Below, in pieces: positions 12,089-23,031 of a stretch of 64,000 nt of DNA. The DNA lies in assembly GCA_020081605.1 (NCBI GenBank), contig JAHREC010000009.1, forward strand, positions 2,480,001-2,544,000, written 5' to 3'. This DNA comes from Albifimbria verrucaria (lineage: Eukaryota; Ascomycota; Sordariomycetes; Hypocreales; Stachybotryaceae). Both the position numbers and the translations under genes were made by a program. Under the pieces are notes generated by a model. It was not told the DNA's origin, did no database searches, and saw nothing but the letters and a program-made list of their open reading frames with translations. Position 1 is the first letter of the stretch. Every line of letters starts with the position of its first letter.

Positions 12089-13723
12089 ATGGCGTCCATG
12101 ACGCACTCCGGCTCATCAACCATGGTTCTCCAACCAGAGGCCATCGAACTTTCTCAAATTCACCACAAAACTGTCGATAAGAAAGCATCATGGAACCAGG
12201 ATGGTGCTGCCAAAGCCCCTACTCCCCAGATCAAGACGAACTCGAACTGCCGCCTCCGAGCACGGCAACGTATGTTCCTGAACGCTGGAACTACCCTCGG
12301 AGCAACATCCCTAAAGTGATTGCATGCAATTGGTCATTTGTTGTGATGGGCGCTAATGATGCCGCATACGGAGTGAGTAATATGGCCTCTTGATCGTCGT
12401 TGAACCATATAATGTAGCTAACATTATGGCAGGCTCTGATTCATTACGTGCGTAAAAACATCATAAGTAATGGAAAAGGAAACCGACCGAACTGACTACA
12501 AACTACAGATTGAGAAATACTACGGCTTGACTTACCTGATCGTTTCCCTCATTTTCTTGTCGCCATTTGTGGGCTACACCCTATCAGCATTCATGAACAA
12601 TTGGCTCCACCTCACCATCGGACAGCGAGGTGTGGCAGCCATCAGCTCGAGTTGTCACTTGATAGCATATTTGATCATGGCGCTGCACCCCGTATCCCGT
12701 TGTTGTGATAGCCTTTATGATTGCGGGTTACGGCAACGGCCTGGCTGATGCCGCTTGGAACGCGTATCTTGGAGGCATGGCAAATGCCAATGAGCTACTC
12801 GGTGTTTTGCACGGCCTGTACGGAGTTGGTGCAGTTTTGTCACCTCTGATTGCCACGTCAATGGTTACCAAGGCGGGAACTCCTTGGTACGCGTTCTACT
12901 ATTTGATGGTAAGAGAAAAACAAGTTGGTTTTGTACGTCTGACTTATGCTAATGGGTGTTAAGATTGGTCTCGCCGCGTTGGAGGTTGTTGGTGTGACTA
13001 CCTGCTTCTGGAAAGCCACCGCTGCCGATTATAAGGCTTCATTGGCAAAGCACTCGGACTCAGCAGTCGGTGGTCTGCGCGCTGCGTTGCTCAAGATGCC
13101 GGCCGCCCGCGTCACCTGGCTCTGTGCACTGTTTCTTCTCTGCTATGTGGGTACCGAAGTCTCTCTGGGTGGATGGATTGTCGTCTTCATGATTCAGATC
13201 CGAGGCGGCGAGGAGTTCTCCAGTGGTATGACCGCTACCGGCTTCTGGCTCGGACTTGCGATTGGACGAGTTATTCTTGGGTTCGTTACACCCAGGATCG
13301 GTGAGAAATTGGCTATTTCGGTAAGTCAACCTCTGGGAGTCTTTCTATTCCTCCTATTCCCATTCATCTGACATTTTTCGTTAGATTTATCTCCCCTTGC
13401 GGTGGGACTCCAACTTTTGTTTTGGTTGGTTCCCAATTCATCGTTTCTGCAATCGCAGTCGGACTTCAAGGTTTCTTCCTAGGACCGCTTTTCCCTGCAG
13501 CTATTGTGGCCATGTCCAAACTGCTGCCTCGACACTTACAGGTGGGTGCCATTGGATTTGCTGCGGCGTTCGGTGGTGGTGGAGCAGCCATCCTTCCTTT
13601 GCCGTGGGTGCTCTCGCCCAAGCCAAGGGAGTACAGGTCTTGCAGCCTATTATCCTGGCCTTCTTGGTTGTACAGTTGATCCTGTGGTTGTGTCTGCCGA
13701 GGTTTGAGAAGAAGAAGGAGTAA
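12089..13723 (+). CDS. BSC6-like MFS transporter (several frame breaks)
   Basis: A major facilitator superfamily protein resembling the fungal Bsc6 group. Its landmarks are WNYPRSNIPKV, FVVMGANDAAYGALIHYIEKYYGLTY, GQRGVAAISS, GYGNGLADAAWNAYLGGMANANELLG, and LLPRHLQVGAIGFAAAFGGGGAAILP. Exons are 12089..12372, 12433..12447 (a 15-nt micro-exon encoding ALIHY), 12509..12908, 12964..13320 and 13385..13723. The introns have GTGAGT, GTGCGT, GTAAGA and GTAAGT donors. The frame slips back by one base near 12212-12227, 13393-13396, 13432-13434 and 13598-13600, and by two near 12688-12691. Each slip lies in or next to a C- or T-run where adding bases restores the family sequence. The substrate cannot be predicted. 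This is either a decayed gene or, more likely, a homopolymer-compressed sequence of an intact one. Confidence 0.7.
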
Positions 13724-14369
13724 GTTTGGAAAGGTTCTTGTATGTGAGGACGCGAAAGAAAAGTTTAGTTAAGCGGTGGAAATGTCTGTAAAAGTCCCTT
13801 GCGCGCCTTTGTTTACGCTGTTTTGATCTGGTATCAAATTTAAAGCAAACGTCTTTTAATGATCGCCGTCCTGCTGTTGTGAGCCTACTCCGGTGAGATT
13901 CTCGGAAACGAAGTGTCCTCTGGATGCCATAATCTTATTTGAAACTGACCAGCCATTACTTTAAACAGATTCGAGTTGTGTTATGGACTAGATAATAAAT
14001 ACGGCTACTGACACAGAGAACTGAATGAAACAGAACTCTAGACAGAAGAGCTGAACTTGGCATTAAGATAGCTGCTGGCGCAATCACATAGCTGCACCGG
14101 TCCCAGTGCACACAATACAATTGCTGTCTGAACCCTTATGTCAATATGCTACCGTATTTGGACGGGCCAATAAAGCTCGCCAAGATTGCCATTGACATTG
14201 GCATGTGATGTCATTCAATGCTGACGCCCCAAGGCAGCTCTAGCTCAAGGTTAAAACTTCATCTTACAATTCTAAGGTACGCGCTGTGGATTGATAAACC
14301 CCGCAGTCTCTTCTACCCATTTGAAAGAAGTTGGTCTTCACATACATCCAGATCATTCTCCCCAGAATC
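13724..14369. other. Intergenic region
   Basis: About 650 bp between the transporter and the reductase. It is moderately AT-rich, and I see no gene, RNA or repeat in it. Confidence 0.5.
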
Positions 14370-15333
14370 ATGTCAGGGCTCCCCGTAGTCGCCATTGCTG
14401 GCGGAACCGGTAATCTCGGTTCCCATCTCACCAAGGCATTTCTTTGCCTGAGTTCAGCAATTTGTTCAGTAAGGTAATTGTTTTGGCGCGGTCCGAGTCA
14501 CCAAAGACAAAGGAATTTGCAGATGCCGGTGCGGAAATCCGCACATACTCGGATGATGACATTGTACCTGCGTTAGACGGCGTACAAGTGTTGGTCAGCG
14601 CGTAAGTGATACATGCTTTACATTGCTTCGTTTCTGTTAAAATGAGCCCTTAGAGTTGGAGCCTCGGGACATCACTTCAAGGAAATACTCCTCAGAGCTA
14701 TACCTCAAACTTCCATCAAGATTTACTTCCCATCTGAATTTGGCGTTAACCACTACGTCCATGATTTTCCACACGAAGAGTGGGATGCGAAGAAGAATCA
14801 TTTTAGGATAGCGCAACAGGTCATTCCAAATATCCGTGTATGCCGTGTCTTCGCAGGATTGTTCCTAGAGGATTCGATTGGCCCATGGTTCGGGTTTCAC
14901 ACCTCCAAATGCAGCTATGAAGCCGTCGGTTCCTCAACTCAACGAACCTCGTATACAAGCCTCGACGACGTTGGACGTGCGGTCGCGATTATGGCCTCTC
15001 TGAACCCAAGCGATATTCCCGACGAGATAAATCTCAGTGGAGACAGCAAATCATTTGTTGAAATAGCCAGGATTATGGAGTATGCCGGATCCAAACCAAT
15101 CACTGTGTCCAGCATACCCTTGAGTCTTACCGGTCCCAAGTTCTATCAAATCCGAAACCCACCCCGAACGATATCTCAGATTCTTAATGGGCGAAGGGAA
15201 TATTGATCATACTGAGTCTGGGCTTGGCAATGGCAATAAGCTGATCGAGGGTCATGCCAGCTTTGGGAAATGGAAGTCCATGCAAGACCTAGCAAGAGAA
15301 ACTAAAGGCGTTCCTTGGGGTGATTTTGAATGA
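14370..15333 (+). CDS. NmrA-like / isoflavone-reductase-like NAD(P)-binding protein
   Basis: The N-terminus VVAIAGGTGNLGSHL is the glycine-rich dinucleotide-binding turn of NmrA-type atypical short-chain reductases. Further family marks are KIYFPSEFGVNHY, the VCRVFAGLFLED strand, and YTSLDDVGRAVA. The C-terminus is KWKSMQDLARETKGVPWGDFE. Exons are 14370..14601 and 14654..15333, with a GTAAGT donor. The frame is lost by one base at the T-run 14443-14445 and by two at the C-run 15162-15165. With those bases added the protein would be about 303 residues, normal for the family. Such proteins are either redox sensors or reductases of small phenolics, and the sequence does not decide which. Confidence 0.7.
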
Positions 15334-15812
15334 GTCTTCTTGGGTTAAAGAAGAAGCTATGTGGATGATACTGAGCAAAATTACCTGGTATCAATTTACG
15401 CAGATTGATTATATATGCTTGCGCCCAAGTTTGGGTCCGCCTGACACTAGAGAAAGAAGGGCCTCGTAAACACTCGCTTGCTGGCCTGGTGTCTAATGAA
15501 AATGAGTAGCCTAGTCCATAAGCTCATGGCTGACGTGCTGTCATCTAACGCAGTCTCCTCGCCTCAAATACACATTGCGTGTTGTTTAATTCTCCGGTCA
15601 TTATTTGGTCCCCACGCTTATCTCGTCTCCAAACCACCCTATGTGGAACCTTGCACCGGCATATTTGTGCAAGCCGAAGCTGTGATAGACCTGGCCAAAA
15701 AGTTGATAACAGAAGAGACCTAATTTAGGGCCCTGATTGGAATCAAACACAAGGGACATCAGAGCAAGAAGATGCCATACAAATCGACCACAGACAGAAA
15801 AAAAGAAATGAA
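15334..15812. other. Intergenic region upstream of the 5S genes
   Basis: About 480 bp without a supported gene. Its last 25 bases, read on the minus strand, hold the T-rich transcription stop of the first 5S gene. Confidence 0.5.
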
Positions 15813-15931
15813 ACATACAACAGCCGGTATTCGCTGGTCGTCACCGACCCAACTACTAATCTGCCGATTACATGCTTAATTAAGGGAGAGCGGACGGGAT
15901 CCCATGCTTTCATGCATCTATGGTCGTATGT
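15813..15931 (-). rRNA. 5S ribosomal RNA, copy 1
   Basis: Read on the minus strand, this 119-nt segment starts ACATACGACCATAG and ends GCTGTTGTATGT. It contains GATCCCGTCCGCTC and TTAGTAGTTGGGTCGGTGAC, the hallmarks of fungal 5S rRNA including the internal promoter region. The ends pair to form helix I. Helix II pairs GAUGCAUG with CAUGUAAUC (one bulged A). A T-run (TTTCATTTCTTTTTTTC) follows directly, as expected for RNA polymerase III termination. It differs from copy 2 at few positions, and those in helix II are compensated, so it is probably functional. Confidence 0.93.
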
Positions 15932-16007
15932 ATTGAGAAGGGTTTCTAAGTGAAGCTATCATGGTCTTACAACCTCAAACTGGAGAGAGCAAAAACTAAC
16001 ACACATG

Positions 16008-16126
16008 ACATACAACAGCCGGTGTTCGCTGGTCGTCACCGACCCAACTACTAATCTGCCGCTTACCTGCTTAATTAAGGGAGAGCGGACGGGATCCCAT
16101 GTTCTCAGGCAGCTATGGTCGTATGT
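16008..16126 (-). rRNA. 5S ribosomal RNA, copy 2
   Basis: A second 119-nt 5S gene lies in the same orientation, 76 bp from copy 1. It has the same conserved ends and core. Helix II here pairs GCUGCCUG with CAGGUAAGC, again with one bulged A. Downstream on the minus strand GTTAGTTTTTGC provides a T5 terminator. Dispersed, sequence-variant 5S genes outside the rDNA are typical of Pezizomycotina such as Neurospora. Confidence 0.93.
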
Positions 16127-17735
16127 GTCGACAGCACTCATCCCAATAGTCTATGCAGCCTCCAGAAATGCAACCAATGCTTCACACCGTTTGCTTGGGC
16201 ATGATACCTAGATTGCGGTGCTTTGTCGTTACAATCGTCGGGTTTCCAATGGTATTTGGCTTGAAATTATGGAGTTATAATAAATCAAAAGTAGAAGGAG
16301 ACATTATGTCGATTTTTGCTGGAGGGTGTAAGTCGTACTCGGGCGAGCTGAGCGAGTTAGTGTCAACCAAGTGTCATCTTGCTTTTTACCAGCAGCCAGA
16401 GTATATGGTTGGCTAGGATCATCCATCCACTCATTTTAGTGTATATCACTTCAACTGAGCTTCATATATTGACCAAAGCACTCGAGTCACCTGTCTCATT
16501 TTGTGCTCATAGTGACAAGAAAACTCACGGCGATGACGCCCCTGAAAGTGGAGCTTAGTGAATAGTAGAATGCTTGAAGTGGTGGTGGCAATGAAGTATG
16601 TGCGAATATGGACTGTAAACACAGCTTTACTGAGGCATACCAGAGACTGCATTCTGCTAGGATAATGGTAGTACTCAATGGACAGCATTATTGTATCAAT
16701 TCTGTAACTCAACAATGATAATCACAGAGCCGGACTAAGCCAAGCCTGCTTTAATATAGAATCAGTGCCCTCCAGTGTAGGCAGTCTCTGTAGCTAATCT
16801 TGTGGCATCACTGCACACCTATCTCAATATTCAAGAACAACTCCTTCGTGGCGCAAACCTATCAGCTTCAATGCGGATCTATACAGCATCTATCGAATAG
16901 ATTCTTTGTACAAAGGCCCAATACGAAGGCGCCAACAAAAATTCATAATGGTCTGCGTCCTTGCAAGGCCTCCAAGAGACTGTCATACAAGCTCCTTGTA
17001 GATAACTTGATCTTTTCCTCAATGCATCATCATACTTGTACACGATGCTGGCCATCAACATTGTGCCTGTGTTTTGAATCGCCTTCTTACACAACATCGT
17101 CTGTACCTGAACGCCATTGCTGCCAGGATAGCGCCCTATCAGAATAATCATGGTAAGCAGCGACTGCAGATATTCTTATGTTCAGTTCCGTATGTCGACT
17201 CGAGTCTTGTCTCCTGATGCAGTGAGCAGTGACTAGAGCTACAAAGGACGTGAGGATGTGGGATTGGGTCTTAGACAGTGTACTATTAGCACCAGCATAG
17301 ACATCTCAGGTTTAGTGTTCTCTGACCTGACGAGAGTACTGCTGCTCTCCACGGCTGCAGCGACGGCTATAATGCATGCAGAAAGCTTTCAGGATCTGGT
17401 ATAAGGCCAAAACAACTGGTGGGAGAGAAAAGCGAGGGCCACAAGGGCAATGACGGCCTCATGGGAGAGGTTCATTTCTAGAACAGATGGAACAGAAGAT
17501 TCAGTCGTTCTAGGAGGAAAAATAAAAACAAGCTATTTAGTAGGCAACTAATGTTTGATTTCAATGAGCCAGCAACTTTTGGATCTTATTCTTTTGACTG
17601 TGACCCGAGATCTCGGACCACGTACGTGGAACATTGTGGCTGCGCATCTCCTCGAGGGTCGGTGGTAAGGTGCAGACTGGGTAACAAAGTAAGGAATTGA
17701 CCAACTAGAACCATATGTAAAATAGCCGATCATAG
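16127..17735. other. Intergenic region
   Basis: About 1.6 kb with only short unrelated frames on both strands (for example 16153-16416 plus, 16446-16715 minus, 16879-17151 minus). None has a family signature. No RNA gene or mobile-element coding remnant was recognised. Confidence 0.45.
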
Positions 17736-18086
17736 ATGTACCAGTCTCTAGCATTGTTACATAACGCTACATCACAGCAGGCAGGTTTACTAGGGTTCAA
17801 GAAGTTGTTCAATGTACTGAGACGTTATGGGACTTCTACCTTGTCTGCACCTTACCAGCCTCAGGGAGATAGGGCGCCAGTGCTTGATTTGCCATTTGCC
17901 GTATCTGGCCTTGTTCCGAGGCGTAATCAAGATCTGGTTGAAGAACTACACAAAGTAATCTATCTATGGCTTGGTAAGTAGAAGTACACCCTCAGAGTAC
18001 CTTAGCTGGCATGTCCAGAGGACCCACCGACTTTTTCTCGAGAAAAAGTCGGTGGGTCCCTCAGCTATTGTCTTCCGATGGAAGCA
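17736..18086 (+). CDS. Possible two-exon hypothetical protein (weak)
   Basis: A frame from 17736 reaches TGG CTT G at 17973 and can be joined through a GTAAGT...TCCAG intron to 18018. It then reads EDPPTFSREKVGGS and ends at 18086. The second exon is mostly the 40-bp palindrome at 18020-18059. The junction is in phase, but I recognise no family in either exon and the start is not supported by anything else. It may be a gene fragment or chance. Confidence 0.2.
18020..18059. repeat. 40-bp perfect palindrome
   Basis: The 20-base arm starting GGACCCACCGAC and ending TTTTTCTC is followed with no spacer by its exact reverse complement. CTCGAG sits at the centre. I checked base pairing arm by arm: all 20 pairs match, and the next pair outward (A/C) does not. 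Confidence 0.95.
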
Positions 18087-18363
18087 ATTTAATTCATGTC
18101 AAAGAGCAATACTTGCCGAGTAATGAAGTTCTATATGCCAGGGAAACTCTTATATACAAGAAACAAGATCGATTTTGCCAGCATTCCTACCCGTATTAGA
18201 ACAGAACTGGTGTTAGTTTCCTTACTCTTGTGGACTTGAACCTAACGCTCCTTCCAGGTTCAATGGCAAAATCCCTGGGGCACCATCTTCGGCAAACGAC
18301 CATTCATCGATGTATCTACAAAGAGGTTAATGGCCACCGATACATACACGAGGAAGACAGATC

Positions 18364-19680
18364 TTACGACATGAAACCGAAATAGGCCAAGCTATCGGAA
18401 TTCCTCGTAGCCTTTTCCGGCCCGAGGATCTTTGCTAACCACCGAATGTTCTCAAAGCCATCTAATGTGATGCAAGTGTTAGTGATCTGTATGTGCCCGT
18501 GGTAGAGCGAACTTGTCATAGCTTCGCTGATATCCATGAGTTGAAACTTACAGGCTAGCAGAGGCTTTCCTTTATCGTTGGTCAGTAGGTTACCCTTGCT
18601 ATCCACTGCCTGATGGTCGTCATATTCATATTCTGCAAAGTGTTAGCGAACAATAACGGCAGGCAAATAGATATACGTTTCATATTTTCTCAACTCACCT
18701 ATGTCATCGGAGTCAACGTCGTCAAGCGTTTTCCCTTCGATCAAACCTCCAAACCAATGCGTCAACTCATGCAGAATGGTGATTGACAAGTGGTCGGCAA
18801 GGTCGTCGATTGTGTCGTCGTCTTCACCAAGGTCTACAATGCCATCCTTGATGTCCGTTGGAGATGGCAAATCCTTCTTGTCTTGGTCAAACATGTTATC
18901 GCAGATATGGATCATATCGCGCCAAGGCATGGTTATGGCTAGAGTGCCCTTACGACAAATTGGCGCCTTCTCTGAAGTTTTAGGAAACACCCGCAGGTCA
19001 TTGTACCATGCGCCCTTTGGTTTGTTGATGATGTTAGCATTGTCAAGTTTTTCCTTGAAGTCGCCATACATTCTCAGTGGAATGTTGTTGTCTCTGCCTG
19101 GGACCGAAGAGTCTAGTCCCAACCATGTAAAACCATTTTGGCCGCAAGTAATTTTGGGCTTTGCACCAGCCCTGTCTTTCCAGGGTGTATATCCCTTGAT
19201 GAACTTATAATCCTCATTTGCTTTGTTACCCGCCAGCGTTTCGGCAACGGTGCTGTAGATTTCTAGGCGCAAAAATTGTAAGCCTTGGTCCTATCATTGT
19301 GACTACGCCGACTTACTTAAGAGGTCGTTGTAGAACCGTCCTTGGGGACCGCTATCAGGTGCTTCATCTTCTTTAGGTGTTTCATCTTGGAAACTTGGTT
19401 TGAATCCAAACACAGTCCGAACGTTGACGAATGCATGTGCCCATCCACGGGCTTCGCTCATCGATGAGCTGCCAGAGGGTTTTGCGAGTCGAACGTGCTT
19501 AATATTATCATGAGCCGCCATTGCCATTCTTAGCGCTTCATCAAAGGAATGCTGCAGATAATCTAGGTGATTCTGGCAGTTAGGATCTATATCCCAAATG
19601 TCCATATTGGCAGTCAGGTCCTGCAACTTCACGCTGGACACTAGCCCAGCAAGCAGCCAGACGTAGCCAAGACGAACCAT
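18364..19680 (-). CDS. Secreted zinc metalloprotease-like protein
   Basis: A predicted protein of about 398 residues in three exons: 19317..19680, 18699..19262 and 18364..18632. All donors (GTAAGT, GTGAGT) and acceptors are canonical and in phase. The N-terminus MVRLGYVWLLAGLVSSV is a signal peptide. The mid-region carries LSITILHELTHWFGG, an HExxH zinc-protease motif. It is followed by YEYDDHQAVD and a C-terminal segment GPEKATRNSDSLAYFG resembling the Asn-Ala/Ser-Asp-Ser-Tyr end of M35-like (deuterolysin / lysine-specific) peptidases. The third zinc ligand could not be assigned with certainty. It would be an extracellular protease. It is transcribed divergently from the mucin-like secreted protein 0.8 kb away. 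The frame is intact. Confidence 0.7.
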
Positions 19681-20470
19681 TGTATTAAAATGAAAAGATC
19701 CAATAAATAAATAACATAAAAATACAAAGACAGAATGGGACTTCCCAGATTATGTGTTATTTATGACTAGGAAATGACCAGTAAATAAATCAACGCATTT
19801 TTGTGACCAAAAAAACAAAATAAAACAAAATACGATGGCTACCAGCCGTATATAACTTGGAGAGTCTGCCATGGTCGTAAGCTGGGTTGAGTATGCCTGT
19901 GCACTCCTGTTCGCATCGCTGCTAGATGTAAGATAGCCGAAGTTCCTTGGGAGTTATTTCAGTGTGAGATTACAGAACGCGCATGGAAATACGTGAGAGT
20001 CCTTGGGGTCAAAGGGTGCTAAGATTAGAATAGGATGCCTGTACAGATGAGGCACAGCCAGCTCGAATCAACAGAACCGAAACACCTTTCGGCAGATTAA
20101 AGGCTAATTTTGGTTTGCTTGGCGCTTTGGTGCCAATTAGGCTTCTTCGTGTGCGCGAAGCTGCCGAGAACGGATGTAGGTCAAAACACCGTCCCAGCCG
20201 GGCCAAGGTGTAAGCTTAGTGTATTTGCTTGGCCTGGGGAAATAGTATGGGCGATTAGTTTAGGTACTTTAGATCAGAAACCAGGAACAAGTGTGTGCGC
20301 TTGTTTCTTTAAATAAAGTTGACTTGTTAATGTTTTATAAAACAATAATATCCATGATGTGCTTCTTGTTCGTTCTATGTCTTCGTTTTTGTTCATTATA
20401 ATTAATTATTTCTCGTATCATGAGCCTGATCTATCATTTTCTATGACTTTTTGCCTATAACTTTAACAAC
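19681..20470. other. Divergent promoter region of two secreted-protein genes
   Basis: About 790 bp between the metalloprotease (minus) and the mucin-like gene (plus). It is AT-rich near both starts. No specific operator or repeat was recognised. Confidence 0.5.
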
Positions 20471-22861
20471 ATGCCCGCGTTGTGGAAGTTAAGTGTTTGT
20501 GTCCTATGTGCGGTGCCACTCTCAGGAGCAGTTCCGGGCCAGCAGAGAAACAATGTCTGGTGGAACATATTTGACAACATCCCCATAATACTCCTAGCAT
20601 TGAGTCTGAGACTCCACTATTTGGCAACTTGGAAACCACTCCTGGAACAACACCAAGCCAGGCAAATAGTACATCATTACAATTATCTCATACGCAATTC
20701 TCGAATATTCTCTCAGAAACTAGTGCTAGCGCAACGCAACAAACACCAGAGGGAAGCAGCCAAGACACAAGTGAATCTGCAGTCAGGACCGAGACGAGCG
20801 CAACCGACACAACACCTACTCCTGTCGTCGTGCCCTCTTCGAACACACTAATAGACTCTTCAACAACCCAAGAAAATACTGACACCAATACGCCAGAAAT
20901 AACTCCAGTGATTAGCGTGTCGGGAATTTCTACAGAATCCATCACAACTTCCTCGAGTTCGACCCCTATAGAAATCCCAGAAATACCGGACATAGAAACA
21001 GAGTCAGAGACAACAGCAACAACTCAAAGCTCGGTAATTTCCAGTCAAAGTGAACAATCTTCAACCACCAGAGTTTCAGCGACAACGCAGATTACAGAAA
21101 CTTCTAGCAATGCTGAAAAACCCTCAACAACGGGAGTTTCATCCGAGACGACTCAGAGATCCGAACGCCCCGAAACGGAGAATCAGACCGTAACAGGAGA
21201 CAACCCCTCACAAATATCAGCTATCCCATCATTAATTGACAATACCGAGCCTACAACTAAAGTCTCAAATGAAGAGGTTGTTACGGGAACTGATGGAACC
21301 ATCGCAACATACGTTCGAGAGCAGCATCCAGACTACTCCTCGTATCCCAGTAGCACAACTATCAAAGATGAAAATGGAAATGATCTTACCATTGGACCTT
21401 TCGGCTGGTTTTGGGATTTAATTGGTGGTGGTGGCGGCGGTGGTGGCAGTGGAAACACTCCACCTCCTCCTACATCAAATCCCGACCCTAATCCTGATAG
21501 TCATAACAGCAAGCCTAGTAATGAGAATGATCCATCAACGGCGCAATCTACATCGGATTCAACAATCCAATCTACGGCAGAGCCAACCACCACCTCTACT
21601 ACAGATGCATGCAGTGCCACTGAGATCCCGAAGTGCACGAGGACGATTTCGTACATCACTGAAGCAGGAAAAGAGACCAGGTTAGTGTAAAGCCCAGTTC
21701 TGTAGCCGCAACACATGCTTACAAACGACCAGCACCGAGTTTGGGGATTGTTCTACAGTAGTTAGTTGTGCAACAGGAACTCAGTCCACGGCTACGACAA
21801 CCATATTTCCGGACCTTATCTGGCCTGGGGGTCTTGATTTTGAGGAGCCTGATGGAATCATCCCAGAAGAGAAGTCCATCGATAAAAAGTTAGTAGAGTA
21901 CTACACTGATATCTTGGTCGAATTGTTCGGTGATTCCACCTCGTCCGAGGGATTGACGACAACTCCGAGCACAGCAACCCCTGGAGCAACGCCAAGCACA
22001 TTTATCACAACCACCAGGGCCCTTCCATAACTTCTACGGAGCCAGTAGCCACCAGTACTGATGACACAACCTCGGCAGAGCCAACACGTACCTATTACCC
22101 GTGTTATATCAGAGGGGGTCCCGGGTTTGCCTCATATGTCTGCCAATGTACCACTACAATAGATAACGAACCCGTCTACGCAACAACTACGCTTATCAAC
22201 AACAGCTGTGCAGACTACACAGAATTTCCAATGCCAACTGAAACTTCTTCTACCATCACTGAACCGCCGCTATACACACCCATTGATCAGCCTTGGACCA
22301 CAACGGTCAGTGGTACGGTCTTGGTTTACTCCCAAGTCGTTCTGCATCTTATCAGGCCTATTGAAGGTGTCCGGATTACTCAAACTATTGGCAATGGCGA
22401 AGCATCCACTGTGTCGACACCGGTACCAACCCAGACCGCTGTTGATAATGATGGCTCTGGCCAATGCGGCACCAGTGATGGTCTCTCCAAGAAGGAGCTC
22501 GGCGAGGCCTGTGACAGAGCGATTAACCAATTCGAAGATGATACCATATATAAGGACTATGCTAAGCGCTACAGCCGTTCCAAGAAGGGTATTCTCATGG
22601 TAGCAAGTTTCGGTCAGGCTGCTTGCATTGCCAAATTTAGCTGTGAAGATTACGGTATTGGTATGAGTGGCAGGCATATTAAAGAGGCGTAAGTCACTAT
22701 TCTCTTCAACTTCCGGTCTTTATGATATCTTATTAACGTCAACCACTAGCCGTGAGCATGCTAAGAGTAACGATAACATTTGGATGTGTGGGCATATTTA
22801 CCTATCGAATTCCTGTAAGATTGAGATGGATTATTGTACCAACTGTGAGAATCAAGGATAG
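20471..22861 (+). CDS. Mucin-like secreted protein with Cys-rich C-terminal domain
   Basis: The N-terminus MPALWKLSVCVLCAVPLSGAV is a signal peptide. It is followed by several hundred residues rich in Ser, Thr, Pro and Glu (an O-glycosylation-type stalk), a run of eight glycines and PPPP at about 21424-21475, then repeated Cys-containing Thr-rich segments. The C-terminal domain of about 115 residues (KKELGEACDRAINQF, MVASFGQAACIAKFSC, CGHIYLSNSCKIEMDYCTNC) looks like a disulphide-bonded module found at the ends of fungal secreted proteins. Exons are 20471..21680, 21733..22688 and 22750..22861. The frame slips by one base at the C-run 20581-20584 and at 22017-22019. A cell-wall or extracellular role is likely. 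No enzymatic motif is visible. Confidence 0.65.
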
Positions 22862-23031
22862 GTTTACGTTGGATGCGTTATATAGATTTTGCATTAAATG
22901 TTTTGCTAAAGCAATCAGATAAGTATATAAAGATACTCCCAGAGCTAATGATTGATTGCTCTCTGCTCAAGCCGGCGTGTACAACAATTCAGGAGATGGT
23001 GCTACCACGACATTTACATCTCCTAATTATT

